From contig NZ_JACHGO010000005.1 in NCBI RefSeq assembly GCF_014202345.1, positions 1-64,000 on the forward strand: a DNA stretch of 64,000 bases, in the 5' to 3' direction. The DNA comes from Desulfovibrio intestinalis (GTDB taxonomy: Bacteria; Desulfobacterota; Desulfovibrionia; Desulfovibrionales; Desulfovibrionaceae). The notes beneath the pieces were generated by a model. That model was not told where the DNA came from and searched no databases. It worked only from the letters and a program-made list of their open reading frames with translations. Every line of letters begins with the position of its first letter. Positions within the stretch are counted from its first letter, which is position 1. The position numbers were made by a program, and so were the translations under genes. Positions 51,432-59,920 of the stretch are shown in pieces.

Positions 51432-52595
51432 ATGAAACAGAACGACCGTACGGAAGGATTGCGGGCGTTAATCAGACAAGGGCTGCAATCTGTCGCCCAC
51501 AAAGACACACTGGCCCATCTGGGCGATCGTTCCAGCTACGTTGGTATGAGTGATATTGGCCAGCACTGGGAATGCCCACGGGCTGCACTGGCCAGAAAGG
51601 TACTGCCCACTAGAAACAGCCTGGAGCGTCTGCTGATCCTGCAACGCGGGCACTGGTTTGAATCTGGGGTTGGGCAAGCTATGGCATCGCTGGGCCTGCA
51701 TGTACTGCCCCAGCTTGAGATCAACTGGCAGCATCAGAGCGTGCCCATCAAAGCCCATCTGGACTTTGTGCTGGTCTGGGGTGCGCCCGTCAATGCCGTA
51801 CGGATTCTGGAAGTTAAAAGCACAGACAAACTGCCTGCTTCGCCGCATGATTCTCATCTTCTGCAACTGCATGGCCAAATCGGTCTGTTGACAAAAGCAT
51901 GGAGCAAGCCCGTATTCAGCCTTCGTGCTGAGGACGGTACGCTTTTGCATGACAAAATGACCTTCCCTCAGCTTTGTTTTGCCCAACTTGGCCTTCAGTT
52001 GCCCGCAACGGCTGCCGAGGCAAGTATGGAGGCATGGTTGCTATGCCTTTCCATGAAAGAGGTAAGGGCGTTCGGCCCCTATGGGTTCAATCAGGCCATG
52101 CTGGATACAGTCCTTGACCATGCAACACAGCTTTGGGGCGAGTTGACTGCATTCCGGACTGGGCAATTAACTCTGGTGCGGGTGGATTGCGCTCAAGGTT
52201 TTTACCCTTTGTGCACGTACTGTGAGTATAACGGGGACTGCCCCAAGTTCCCACAAGGCGTGCAAATGCCCCAATGGGAGCCAGCATTGAAAAAATTGGC
52301 TGCCCTCAAAGAGCAGCGCACGGCTTTGGATGCCGAAATCAAAGAAATGGAAACAGTACTCAAGCTGGTTCACCGCCAGACTGGCACTCGGGATTGGGTA
52401 GACACGGGAAACTACCGCTTCCGTATGTCAGTGACAGCTGGTCGCACTACATTGGACAAGGATGCTCTGCGGGAGGAGTTGGCCGAGATTTTTCATACGG
52501 AGCATCTGTGCGGAATTGACGTAGATGTCTTGCTAGCACGTTGCGAGCATACGGGTGCGCCTTCCGAACGCTTAACCATTTCGCCAATCAACTGA
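51432..52595 (+). CDS. Cas4/RecB-like PD-(D/E)XK exonuclease with Fe-S cysteines
   Basis: A 387-residue nuclease. The four cluster cysteines are spaced as in Cas4/AddB: C48 in WECPRAAL, and LCTYCEYNGDC (CxxCx5C) after the nuclease core. Catalytic residues fit H74 and E77 (GHWFESGVGQ), D111 (HLDFVLVWG), and EVK (127-129). It would resect DNA ends for the ERF annealing protein, as an exo/beta-type pair. AGGTAGCATC precedes the ATG. A coiled segment (LAALKEQRTALDAEIKEMET) follows the nuclease domain. Confidence 0.82.
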   Translation: MKQNDRTEGLRALIRQGLQSVAHKDTLAHLGDRSSYVGMSDIGQHWECPRAALARKVLPTRNSLERLLILQRGHWFESGVGQAMASLGLHVLPQLEINWQHQSVPIKAHLDFVLVWGAPVNAVRILEVKSTDKLPASPHDSHLLQLHGQIGLLTKAWSKPVFSLRAEDGTLLHDKMTFPQLCFAQLGLQLPATAAEASMEAWLLCLSMKEVRAFGPYGFNQAMLDTVLDHATQLWGELTAFRTGQLTLVRVDCAQGFYPLCTYCEYNGDCPKFPQGVQMPQWEPALKKLAALKEQRTALDAEIKEMETVLKLVHRQTGTRDWVDTGNYRFRMSVTAGRTTLDKDALREELAEIFHTEHLCGIDVDVLLARCEHTGAPSERLTISPIN

Positions 52596-52645
52596 AATCA
52601 ATGAGAATAAGAATGGAATTAACGTGTGGAATTGCGGCTGGATAA

Positions 52646-52933
52646 CTATTGCGGATACCGCCGCGCGGTATGCAGAACACGAAGAAGCTGAACTTCGGAT
52701 TTAACAACCCGGTATGCAATAAAATACGGAAAATCTGTCAATACAAGCTCACGAGTCCCTGCGACTCTGCCAGCTCTTCCCCGCGAAGATAGTGAGGCGA
52801 GACTTTGTCCCGCATTCCATAGGCATTGGGCTACTTGTTTCCCTGCCTCCAAGTCCTTTCCAGCCAGATATGTCGCAATGTCATGCAAATCTTCAAGAGC
52901 CAGGGTGAGCCAGCGCACAGCCCTACTTTGCAT
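52646..52933 (-). CDS. ParE/RelE-like toxin
   Basis: A 95-residue toxin of the ParE/RelE fold: MQSRAVRWLTLALEDLHDIA, SSRGRAGRVAGTRELVLTDFPYFIAYRVV and VQLLRVLHTARRYP (the VLH..R..W/P end of the family), read here as overlapping landmarks. MQSRAV is preferred over a start 18 bases earlier. It overlaps the antitoxin gene by 11 bp. ParE-type proteins poison gyrase; RelE-type cut mRNA. It stabilises the element by post-segregational killing. Confidence 0.8.
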   Translation of the reverse strand: MQSRAVRWLTLALEDLHDIATYLAGKDLEAGKQVAQCLWNAGQSLASLSSRGRAGRVAGTRELVLTDFPYFIAYRVVKSEVQLLRVLHTARRYPQ

Positions 52934-53162
52934 GGACGCCCCAACGAGCAAAGGCTTCCGTCACCTGATGGTCAGAAGCAAATTTCCCCTCATCTGCCTG
53001 ACGAATTCCTTCCTGAATAGCTTCAACCTGCCAGGACTGTTCAGCCACATATTGCCTCACCGCCTCTGCCACCAACCATGAACGAGAACGCGAGGTAGCA
53101 GCGGCAAGCTTTTCAAGCTGCGCCTGCGTATCCGTATCCAATCGTGCTGTGACTGTAGACAT
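52923..53162 (-). CDS. Ribbon-helix-helix antitoxin
   Basis: A 79-residue antitoxin. The ribbon-helix-helix is TVTARLDTDTQAQLEKLAA followed by SRSRSWLVAEAVRQYV, and the tail after residue 55 (VEAIQEGIRQADEGK) should wrap the toxin. It is cotranscribed with the toxin behind AGGAGG, and should bind its own promoter in the 68-bp space before the divergent MoxR gene. Confidence 0.83.
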   Translation of the reverse strand: MSTVTARLDTDTQAQLEKLAAATSRSRSWLVAEAVRQYVAEQSWQVEAIQEGIRQADEGKFASDHQVTEAFARWGVHAK

Positions 53163-53230
53163 GGGAACCTCCTATGTCTTTATTGTGTACATTCAAGTTA
53201 AACGTGTCAATAGAACACACAGGAGAAGTG

Positions 53231-54574
53231 ATGCATACCAATCTTACTTCTGGCCTTGATTCTCTCCAGCCCACCGACCTCGACGCCGGTCAGGTGTTCA
53301 GCGGAAAATCATCCGGCACCACCGTCAGAGGCTACGCCGCAGCATCTGCATATACCCCGGCCATAGACCTCGGTTACATATTCCACGAGTCCAGCCGGGA
53401 TGTTGTGGTCTGGTTTCTCAACCCGCAGGGACTGGAGGAGCCGCTGTACGTTTTTGGCCCCACAGGCTGCGGCAAAACCAGTTGCATCAAGCAGTTGGCG
53501 GCCAGACTCAACTACCCCGTCTTTGAGGTGACAGGACACGGGCGGCTGGAATTTGCCGATCTGGTGGGGCATCTGACGGTCAGGGACGGCAACATGGCCT
53601 TTGAATACGGCCCGCTGGCACTGGCCATGCGCCACGGAGCAATTCTGCTGCTGAATGAAATCGACTTAACCTCACCTGAGATCGCCGCCGGGCTGAACAG
53701 CGTCTTGGATGGCTCCCCCTTGTGCATAGCGGAAAATGGAGGCGAAATCATCACCCCGCACCCCATGTTCCGTTTCGTAGCCACAGCCAATACCAATGGC
53801 GCTGGCGACGACACTGGTCTGTACCAGGGTACGCAACGCCAGAACCTCGCGTGGCTGGACCGCTTCACTATCTGCGAAGTGGGCTACCCCGATGCAGCTG
53901 TAGAAAAAAGGCTGCTGTCTCAGCGTTCCCCTTCACTGCCCGAAGCGCTCTGTGCCACCATGGTGGAATATGCCAATGAAATCCGCAAACTGTTCATGGG
54001 CGAAGCTTCGACCGGCAATCTGACCAACACCATTGAAGTTACCTTCTCCACTCGCAGTTTGCTGCGATGGGGGGATCTGACCGTGCGTTTCCAACCTCTG
54101 GCCCATCAGGGCATACAACCTGTCACCTATGCCCTTGACCGAGCCCTAGCCTATCGCGCCAGTCGCGAAACTCGCGCCATGTTGCACGAACTGGCCCAAC
54201 GCATGTTCCCTCAACAAAAGGAAGCAGAAGACCCCAAAACCGAGATGTCTGAAACAGAAAGCCTGCAAGGTGAACAAGCCCTGCGCTTCATGCGCAGCCA
54301 TTTGAGAAACACTCCCACGGTGGCAAAGCCGCGTGTTCATCTGGAGGTAGCTCAAACCCCTCCCGGTAAAAAACAGAGCGGAAAGTTCTGGATCGGCGAG
54401 GCGAGGCCTGAAGGCCTCATGCTTCATTGGGGTAAGCCGGACACTGCTGGACAACAACACTCTATCCCTGCTGAAAATTGTGCGGGCAACAATTCCGTAC
54501 TGGAGCTTGAAGCCCGTGCAGCCAAAAAGCTCACCGAAGGCTACGTCCTAAACATTACAAAAAGCTTATTTTAG
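53231..54574 (+). CDS. MoxR/CobS-like AAA+ ATPase with C-terminal WGR-like domain
   Basis: A 447-residue ATPase. Walker A is FGPTGCGKTS, Walker B ILLLNEIDLTSPEIAA, and the sensor region FRFVATANTNGAGDDTGLYQGT. This is the CobS/GvpN-type of MoxR. The last 80 residues read as WGR-like: GLMLHWGKPDTAGQQHSIPA then LELEARAAKKLTEGYVL. The start follows AGGAGAAGTG. It is followed by a DUF3150-like gene and a VWA gene. MoxR-VWA pairs act as ATP-driven chaperones for metal or protein loading; here, on a mobile element, the target is unknown. Confidence 0.82.
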   Translation: MHTNLTSGLDSLQPTDLDAGQVFSGKSSGTTVRGYAAASAYTPAIDLGYIFHESSRDVVVWFLNPQGLEEPLYVFGPTGCGKTSCIKQLAARLNYPVFEVTGHGRLEFADLVGHLTVRDGNMAFEYGPLALAMRHGAILLLNEIDLTSPEIAAGLNSVLDGSPLCIAENGGEIITPHPMFRFVATANTNGAGDDTGLYQGTQRQNLAWLDRFTICEVGYPDAAVEKRLLSQRSPSLPEALCATMVEYANEIRKLFMGEASTGNLTNTIEVTFSTRSLLRWGDLTVRFQPLAHQGIQPVTYALDRALAYRASRETRAMLHELAQRMFPQQKEAEDPKTEMSETESLQGEQALRFMRSHLRNTPTVAKPRVHLEVAQTPPGKKQSGKFWIGEARPEGLMLHWGKPDTAGQQHSIPAENCAGNNSVLELEARAAKKLTEGYVLNITKSLF

Positions 54575-54583
54575 GAGGCTGTT

Positions 54584-55621
54584 ATGACACCGATTGTTTC
54601 TGACATTCGCATTCTTGATAATTTACTGGCCCTCAATCTCAATGTCAGCCTGTGGTCAGCCCGGCGCAAGATGAGCCAAGAAGACCTGGGCGGCGCAGAA
54701 CTGCCCCCTGAAGACCTAGCATCTCTGGGATCAAAGCGCATTGCTGACCCGGAAAACCTCAAAGTGTTTGGTACGCTCAAGGCCCGCGCCTTCAATTATC
54801 TGGACAGGCACGGCGTGCGCTTCATGTCCGGCTGGGCAATTCCTGAAGAAAAAGCCGGCGAAATCGTGCAAGAGCTTTGCAATATACGCAACGATTTTCA
54901 GAAAGAAAAAGAGGCCTTTCTGGCAGGTTATGATCAGAATGTGCAGGCCTGGATAGAAAAGCACCATCAGTGGGGCGAAATTATACGCAATTCCATTGTG
55001 GGGCCGGACTATGTTCGCGTCCGTATGGACTTTCGCTGGCAATTGTACAAGGTGTCCCCGTTGGAACAGCACTTGGACAACACAGCCGTGCTGGAAGCCG
55101 GTCTGGCAGAAGAAGTGCAGGGCCTCGGTGACACGCTCTTTGGTGAAGTAGCCAAATCCGCCGAAGACATCTGGCGCAGGGTTTACCACGGCAAGACAGA
55201 AGTAACTCACAAGGCCCTTTCTCCTCTGCGGACTCTGCATACCAAGCTCACGGGCTTGTCGTTTGTGGAACCGCATGTCGCTCCTGTAGCAGATATCGTG
55301 CAGGCCGCACTGCTTCGCATGCCCAAGAAGGGCAATATTATCGGCACAGACTTGCTGCTTTTGCAGGGTTTGGTCTGCCTGCTCAAGGACAGTGATGCCC
55401 TAGTGGCGCACGCGCAGAAGGTTGTTGAAGGCTATGGCCCGGCCTTTGTGCTGGACGCTTTGCTGGCCGATTCGGGCGTTGTCAACGAATCAGACGCCCC
55501 CGCTGGACAGATAGATGACATCGTAGATGGGGAGGTGGGCGACGAGCCCATACTGCCGGACATCCCCGTGGCAGACAACACGCTGCCTCATCCTGCCATT
55601 CCCAGCCTGGGCCTGTGGTGA
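54584..55621 (+). CDS. DUF3150-like protein, middle gene of the MoxR-VWA set
   Basis: A 345-residue mostly helical protein with LNLNVSLWSARRKMSQEDLG near the start, LARRFNYL-type segments (FNYLDRHGVRFMSGWAIPEE), and an acidic C-terminal 50 residues (DDIVDGEVGDEPILPD). No catalytic site was seen. DUF3150 proteins recur between CobS-like and CobT-like genes in phage and islands; this one is 9 bp after the ATPase and 5 bp before the VWA gene. It probably bridges the two in a complex. Confidence 0.65.
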   Translation: MTPIVSDIRILDNLLALNLNVSLWSARRKMSQEDLGGAELPPEDLASLGSKRIADPENLKVFGTLKARAFNYLDRHGVRFMSGWAIPEEKAGEIVQELCNIRNDFQKEKEAFLAGYDQNVQAWIEKHHQWGEIIRNSIVGPDYVRVRMDFRWQLYKVSPLEQHLDNTAVLEAGLAEEVQGLGDTLFGEVAKSAEDIWRRVYHGKTEVTHKALSPLRTLHTKLTGLSFVEPHVAPVADIVQAALLRMPKKGNIIGTDLLLLQGLVCLLKDSDALVAHAQKVVEGYGPAFVLDALLADSGVVNESDAPAGQIDDIVDGEVGDEPILPDIPVADNTLPHPAIPSLGLW

Positions 55622-55625
55622 TGCC

Positions 55626-57245
55626 ATGATTCGTTCAAAAGACATTCTCAACTGCCTGCCCCTGCTGGCGTCCGTGCTGGGCGACCAGTACGGGGTGCAG
55701 ATACGTATCGGTGGCAATGAAGCCTGCACCAACGGCAAGATCATTCAACTGCCCTCATTGCCGATGGATTGTGAACCGGAACTACTGGCAATGGCTCGCG
55801 GATTTGTCGATCACGAGGCGGCCCATATACGGCATACGGATTTTGGCGTGCTACAAGCCGCCAACCTTGATCCTGTGACCTTCAACCTCTTTAACTGCCT
55901 GGAGGATTGGCGCATCGAGAAAAAGCTGTCTGGCATTTTTCCTGGCAGCCGATACAACCTGAACTGGTTGATACGGCGATTCTTTGTGGAGCAGGCACAG
56001 CCAAGGGCCGGGGATGATTCCCTGGCCCTTGCTGTTTTGGACTATGTGCTGTTGACCGTGCGGGCCTGGGATGTGGAAGAAGTGAACATTTCACGCATGG
56101 CAGCAGCAGAGGTGCTACGTCAGCACTTCCCCGGCCTGAAGGAAGTGCTGGATGCCATTCTGGCCAAGGTTTACATCCACTGCCCGGACACGGCTGCAGC
56201 CGTTGCCTATGCCCGTCAGTTGGCCCAAAGCATTCGGGAGTGGGAACCGCAACAGCAACAAAGGAAAACCAGAGGAAACGGAGCTGGCAACACTGATTTT
56301 GCCCCTCAATCAGATCAGGATATTTTGTCTGGTTGTGCATCTCAAACGCAGATGCCTACATCCCCCAGCAAGGCCAAAACTCAGCTTACAGCCCTGTTAC
56401 ACGCCGAAGCCCAAAACCTGCCTCAAAACCTGGGTGAGCTTCTTTCAACGGCACTTGTTCTTTGTCAGGCAGAATCAGCCTTTGAGAGCGTTACGGTGGC
56501 GGTGGAAGGATTTCGACCTTCGGGCGTATTGCCTGAGCCGCAAAAGCTGCAAGCCCTTCAGGCCAGCATTGCCTTGCGAACTCGCCTCCAAGGGCTTTTA
56601 CAGGCACGGACACAAAAACGATGCAGCATAGGTCGGCGCGGGGCCTTACACCCCGGTTCGCTCCATCGGCTGCAGACGGGCAATCCGCGCATCTTCCGCA
56701 GGGAGGCAGAACAAACCGGCCTCAACACTGCTGTGCATATCCTGTTGGACGTCAGCGGCAGTATGAGCGGCGCTCCCATCGTTCTGGCAAGGCAGGCGTG
56801 CTTTGCTGTGGCAAAAGCGCTGGAAAATATCCGGGGCGTAAACCCTGCAGTCACGGCTTTTCCTGCGATGGCTTCCACAAGTTCTGTATTCCCCATTATG
56901 CGGCATGGTCAAAAGGTACCGGACAGCTTTGACATCAATGCTTCAGGCGGAACCCCTCTGGCTGCGGCTTTGTGGTGGGTTATGCAGACGATGCTGTTCC
57001 TCAGGGAGCAACGAAAAATAATTCTCATCATCACTGACGGGGTACCCGATAGCACACACGCAGCAACCCATGCTTTGAGTACAGCGCAAAAGCTTGGTTT
57101 TGAGGTGTATGGCCTTGGCATCCGAGATGAACACATCGCTCATTTGCTGCCACAGACCAGCAGGGTTATCAACGATCTGACCGACCTAGCACCAGTAATG
57201 TTTGATCTGCTTCAGGACGCTCTGCTGAAAGGGTGGGCATCATGA
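55626..57245 (+). CDS. CobT-like VWA protein
   Basis: A 539-residue protein. The C-terminal 200 residues form a von Willebrand A domain with the MIDAS: DVSGSMSGAP, then the GGTPLAAALW loop and the IIITDGVPDS (LIITDGVPDSTH) strand. The N-terminal part has GFVDHEAAHIRHTDFG, a His-Glu-x-x-His (HEAAH) metalloprotease-like motif, and LEDWRIEKK downstream, as in CobT/NorD-like proteins. ATG at 55626 is close behind the DUF3150-like stop. With the MoxR ATPase it should form an ATP-driven chelatase/chaperone-like machine; in an island the substrate is unknown. Confidence 0.82.
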   Translation: MIRSKDILNCLPLLASVLGDQYGVQIRIGGNEACTNGKIIQLPSLPMDCEPELLAMARGFVDHEAAHIRHTDFGVLQAANLDPVTFNLFNCLEDWRIEKKLSGIFPGSRYNLNWLIRRFFVEQAQPRAGDDSLALAVLDYVLLTVRAWDVEEVNISRMAAAEVLRQHFPGLKEVLDAILAKVYIHCPDTAAAVAYARQLAQSIREWEPQQQQRKTRGNGAGNTDFAPQSDQDILSGCASQTQMPTSPSKAKTQLTALLHAEAQNLPQNLGELLSTALVLCQAESAFESVTVAVEGFRPSGVLPEPQKLQALQASIALRTRLQGLLQARTQKRCSIGRRGALHPGSLHRLQTGNPRIFRREAEQTGLNTAVHILLDVSGSMSGAPIVLARQACFAVAKALENIRGVNPAVTAFPAMASTSSVFPIMRHGQKVPDSFDINASGGTPLAAALWWVMQTMLFLREQRKIILIITDGVPDSTHAATHALSTAQKLGFEVYGLGIRDEHIAHLLPQTSRVINDLTDLAPVMFDLLQDALLKGWAS

Positions 57246-57350
57246 TGGTACCACTGGACTTTGGCCGTTGGAGGCCGGCACGAGCCATTTCAACAATCAT
57301 CAACTGCAACCGACGGCGCACTCCGCGCTGCTGATACCCAAGGAGGATGT

Positions 57351-57422
57351 ATGAACCCACTGGCATGGATACCTGTTGCTATTGCTGTGCTGCAGGTCAT
57401 CAAGGAGAATTGGGACGACTAA
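57351..57422 (+). CDS. 23-residue hydrophobic micropeptide
   Basis: MNPLAWIPVAIAVLQVIKEN then WDD, preceded by AAGGAGGATGT, a near-perfect ribosome binding site. A single hydrophobic helix of about 15 residues. Function unknown; it may be a leader or a membrane peptide of the element. The ribosome site is the main support. Confidence 0.5.
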   Translation: MNPLAWIPVAIAVLQVIKENWDD

Positions 57423-57501
57423 GCTATTTAAAATAGCAGATGAACAGTGGGCGGGAGCGATCCCGCCTTCTGCAATTGCGCAACTAAAAAGGAAGATAAC
57501 C

Positions 57502-57675
57502 ATGAGTAGTAAATGGACATTTATAGGGGGCATACTGGCCGGAATCGCAGGGGTATTCACTGCGGCGGCGGTTGCGGTGGAACTGGAAAACGGGAAAAGT
57601 GGCAAATGCGATACCGTGGATGAAGCCGTGGATGAATCGCAAAGGCTCGCCTTGCCTGAAGGCGAAGGCAGGTAG
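57502..57675 (+). CDS. 57-residue small membrane-type protein
   Basis: MSSKWTFIGGILAGIAGVFT begins a Gly/Ala-rich hydrophobic helix, then an acidic tail (DTVDEAVDESQRLALPEGEG). Preceded by AAGGAAG at good spacing. It ends 20 bp before a strong terminator (57695-57735). Unrecognised; its place near the micropeptide suggests a small two-gene membrane module. Confidence 0.5.
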   Translation: MSSKWTFIGGILAGIAGVFTAAAVAVELENGKSGKCDTVDEAVDESQRLALPEGEGR

Positions 57676-57694
57676 AGGGCTTCAGGCTGATTGC

Positions 57695-57735
57695 AGGACG
57701 GGAAGCGAGGGGACAGCTCCGCTTCCCGTCCTTTC
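57695..57735 (+). terminator. Terminator ending the VWA/small-gene transcript
   Basis: AGGACGGGAAGCG with its exact complement, CGCTTCCCGTCCT, around a 12-base loop, followed by TTCG. It separates this transcript from the convergent integrase gene. Confidence 0.75.
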
Positions 57736-57789
57736 GTACATGTTTTTCTACTGAGGAGTGCTATGTGTCCGTCAAATATAAAGTCACTA

Positions 57790-59577
57790 TTACTTGAAGG
57801 AAATTTTTGAAATAAGTTCCTCATAGATTTGTTTTATTGAGAACTTATCACCATATTGCCTTCCTGCCAGATTTTGAATCTCATGTCCAAATACCTGTCT
57901 AAACATGTCTGTATGCATATTTCTAATTTTGAAAAAGTTTGAGAAGGAGTGACGGAGCGAATGAAAACTTTTTCCATCAGCAATTCTCTTTTCTTTTAGG
58001 AGCAATCCAAACGCTTTTCCAACCTGCTTACCATATTTTGGAGATTTTTCTGTTTTATTTAGAGATGGAAATAATCTAATTTGATTATTTTTTATTACAT
58101 CATCGCGGTATGATATAAGTCCAAATTTTATCATATCGTCATGCAGCGGTATTTTTCGTTTTGCATTTTTTGTCTTTAATATTTTATCACATAGTCCATC
58201 CGCACTATCTTCACGGATATCAATTAAAAATATGCCATTTTCGTCATAAATATCCTCACAATGAAGTTGACATATTTCTTCAAGTCGCATTCCGGTATAG
58301 AGAGCAATCAAGGGAGCCCAGTAAAAAGCGGGATTTTTGAAGGCGTCTGGCTTATAATCACCATTAAAAAATATCAGCTTTATATCATCATCGGAGAGGG
58401 GAAGCCTCTTCTCTATGTCCTGTTGTGTGTCTTTAATGCCAAGGCCTTGAGCTGGGTTGCGGTCAATTAAATTCTCACGCATAGCCCAAGTAAACATTCC
58501 GGAAACTGCTTCCACAATTACATTGATACTCTTAATACTTAATGATGTTTTATTTTTGTGTTTTTCAATAAAATCTTCCACAGAAAGTCCAGATTTATCT
58601 AACTGCTCGCGCCAGCGCGGAGGAAGTTTTTGAAGCGTATCTCTGAAGTTACGCATATCTTTTCTAGTGATTGAATGTATTGGTTTGTCACCGATAATTC
58701 GTAATAGGCTTGTAACTCTGTTCTTGTGGTCGGCAAGAGAGCGCTGGACCCATGCGCCATCGTTAATTTTTATAATACAGTATTTCTCTATCAGTTCACT
58801 AAGATAGGGAGTTGCTTCTTCAGTTGGCATTTCAATTTGTGGATATGGTGTATATTCAGCTTGGTGGTAGGGTTGCTCGTATGAAAAATCTCCCTTAAGC
58901 CTCGCTGCCCTGATTTTTTCGAGGCTGATCTGCATAGCCAAAAAACTTCTGGTAAGTCCATCTACATTATCACGAGAGACTTCTGAAGCTTCGAATACAC
59001 CGCTTTTAACGAGCTCAAATACACACCGCTGAATATCGTTATCAAAATTTTCCCCTGTATTGAGATTGTAAAGTAAATTTGCAGCAATCTCTTCACTTAC
59101 TTGTGCCAAATCAACCCGTTCGACGTGGCCCTTCTCATCTTCAATTTCAATGATATCAGGAGGCTCAGGCGATACTGCTTCTTGGTCAAGCTGATACTTC
59201 AAATATCCGTTCAGCCGTTTACGAATATGGGAAGGGGGCAAATCTCGTTTGCCTGGCGCATCAAGGATTTTGTCCAATTCATTCTGAAGAAATTTGCGAA
59301 GTTCAGCAATTCTCTTCATGTTTTCTGTAAAATCATCATGATCGCCCATCGTCCAACGCTCCAAAAATTCTGTAGTCAAGGAATGCAGATGAGAAGCCAT
59401 ACGCACTGCCTGAGATTGATAGGCAGTTCGCAGGCTGATTCGGATTTCTTTCGTTGAGCATCCAGAAGCGAATCGCTTAGGCAGCTTATAGCGATAGTAG
59501 AAAATCCTTCCCTTTAGGTAAAGGAAGGTTGGAGGCTGAAGAGGGAATTGGCAATGACTGAGAGTAGGATTGTGCAT
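57790..59577 (-). CDS. int: Tyrosine-recombinase integrase at tRNA-Leu
   Basis: A 595-residue integrase. Catalytic residues: R431 in YTGMRLEEICQL, H539-x-x-R542 in FHSLRHSF, H565 in FGHEIQNL and Y575 in RQYGDKFS. The N-terminal region from about residue 260 to 380 holds the SAM-like core-binding domain. MHNPTLSHC is preferred as the start; the frame is open for another 31 codons that run through the att repeat and are not expected to be coding. The gene is read away from the tRNA, with its 5' end at the element edge, as for tRNA-targeting islands, so its promoter lies in attachment-site DNA. Confidence 0.9.
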   Translation of the reverse strand: MHNPTLSHCQFPLQPPTFLYLKGRIFYYRYKLPKRFASGCSTKEIRISLRTAYQSQAVRMASHLHSLTTEFLERWTMGDHDDFTENMKRIAELRKFLQNELDKILDAPGKRDLPPSHIRKRLNGYLKYQLDQEAVSPEPPDIIEIEDEKGHVERVDLAQVSEEIAANLLYNLNTGENFDNDIQRCVFELVKSGVFEASEVSRDNVDGLTRSFLAMQISLEKIRAARLKGDFSYEQPYHQAEYTPYPQIEMPTEEATPYLSELIEKYCIIKINDGAWVQRSLADHKNRVTSLLRIIGDKPIHSITRKDMRNFRDTLQKLPPRWREQLDKSGLSVEDFIEKHKNKTSLSIKSINVIVEAVSGMFTWAMRENLIDRNPAQGLGIKDTQQDIEKRLPLSDDDIKLIFFNGDYKPDAFKNPAFYWAPLIALYTGMRLEEICQLHCEDIYDENGIFLIDIREDSADGLCDKILKTKNAKRKIPLHDDMIKFGLISYRDDVIKNNQIRLFPSLNKTEKSPKYGKQVGKAFGLLLKEKRIADGKSFHSLRHSFSNFFKIRNMHTDMFRQVFGHEIQNLAGRQYGDKFSIKQIYEELISKISFK

Positions 59578-59644
59578 GATTTTGGCTCCCTGTGACCCAG
59601 CGAGTGCCCCATTAAGGGGACGCCTGGGGTAGAGGGTCACCAGC

Positions 59645-59736
59645 CCAAGAAATCTTATCAAGTCAGCCACAAAAAGAAAAAGGAATTGGGCTTGTTAGCT
59701 CAATTCCTAAATTCGTGGTGCCGAGGGCGGGACTCG
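59645..59736 (+). repeat. tRNA-proximal att site: 92-bp repeat copy
   Basis: Identical to 6837-6928. It includes the last 21 bases of the tRNA (to 59736) and the tRNA terminator. With the copy at 6837 it brackets about 52.8 kb. GGGTCACCA followed by CCAAG precedes both copies (two mismatches within the last 10 bases before the repeat). Confidence 0.85.
59671..59707 (-). terminator. tRNA-Leu terminator
   Basis: GGAATTG pairs with CAATTCC (59682-59707), and on the minus strand TTTTTCTTTTT follows. It lies nine bases from the end of the tRNA. Confidence 0.8.
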
Positions 59737-59800
59737 AACCCGCACGAGAATCCTCACTACCCCCTCAAGATAGCGTGTCTACCAGTTCCACCACCTCGGC
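59716..59800 (-). tRNA. tRNA-Leu (anticodon GAG)
   Basis: An 85-base cloverleaf. Acceptor arms GCCGAGG/CCTCGGC pair, with discriminator A and encoded CCA; the D-arm contains TGGTAGACAC; the anticodon stem CTATC/GGTAG holds the loop TTGAGGG, giving GAG; a long variable arm is present, as in class II tRNAs; and the T-arm is GCGGGTTCGAGTCCCGC. It is read towards the island, and its last 21 bases are repeated at 6908-6928. Confidence 0.95.
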
Positions 59801-59920
59801 GCGAAGCAATGTATTAGCGAATTGGTTTGGTCTTGGCAAGTGTTTTTTTTAAAAAAATTTTCCGGGACTTGCGCTTACGGGGTGTTACGGGTAACTTCTG
59901 GCCCCTACTGGAGAGAGACT

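Noticed and set aside
59882..59896. NikR-like GTGTTAC..GTAAC near the DUF1786-like gene
   Set aside because: The halves are 2 bases apart instead of 13, so it does not fit the operator.
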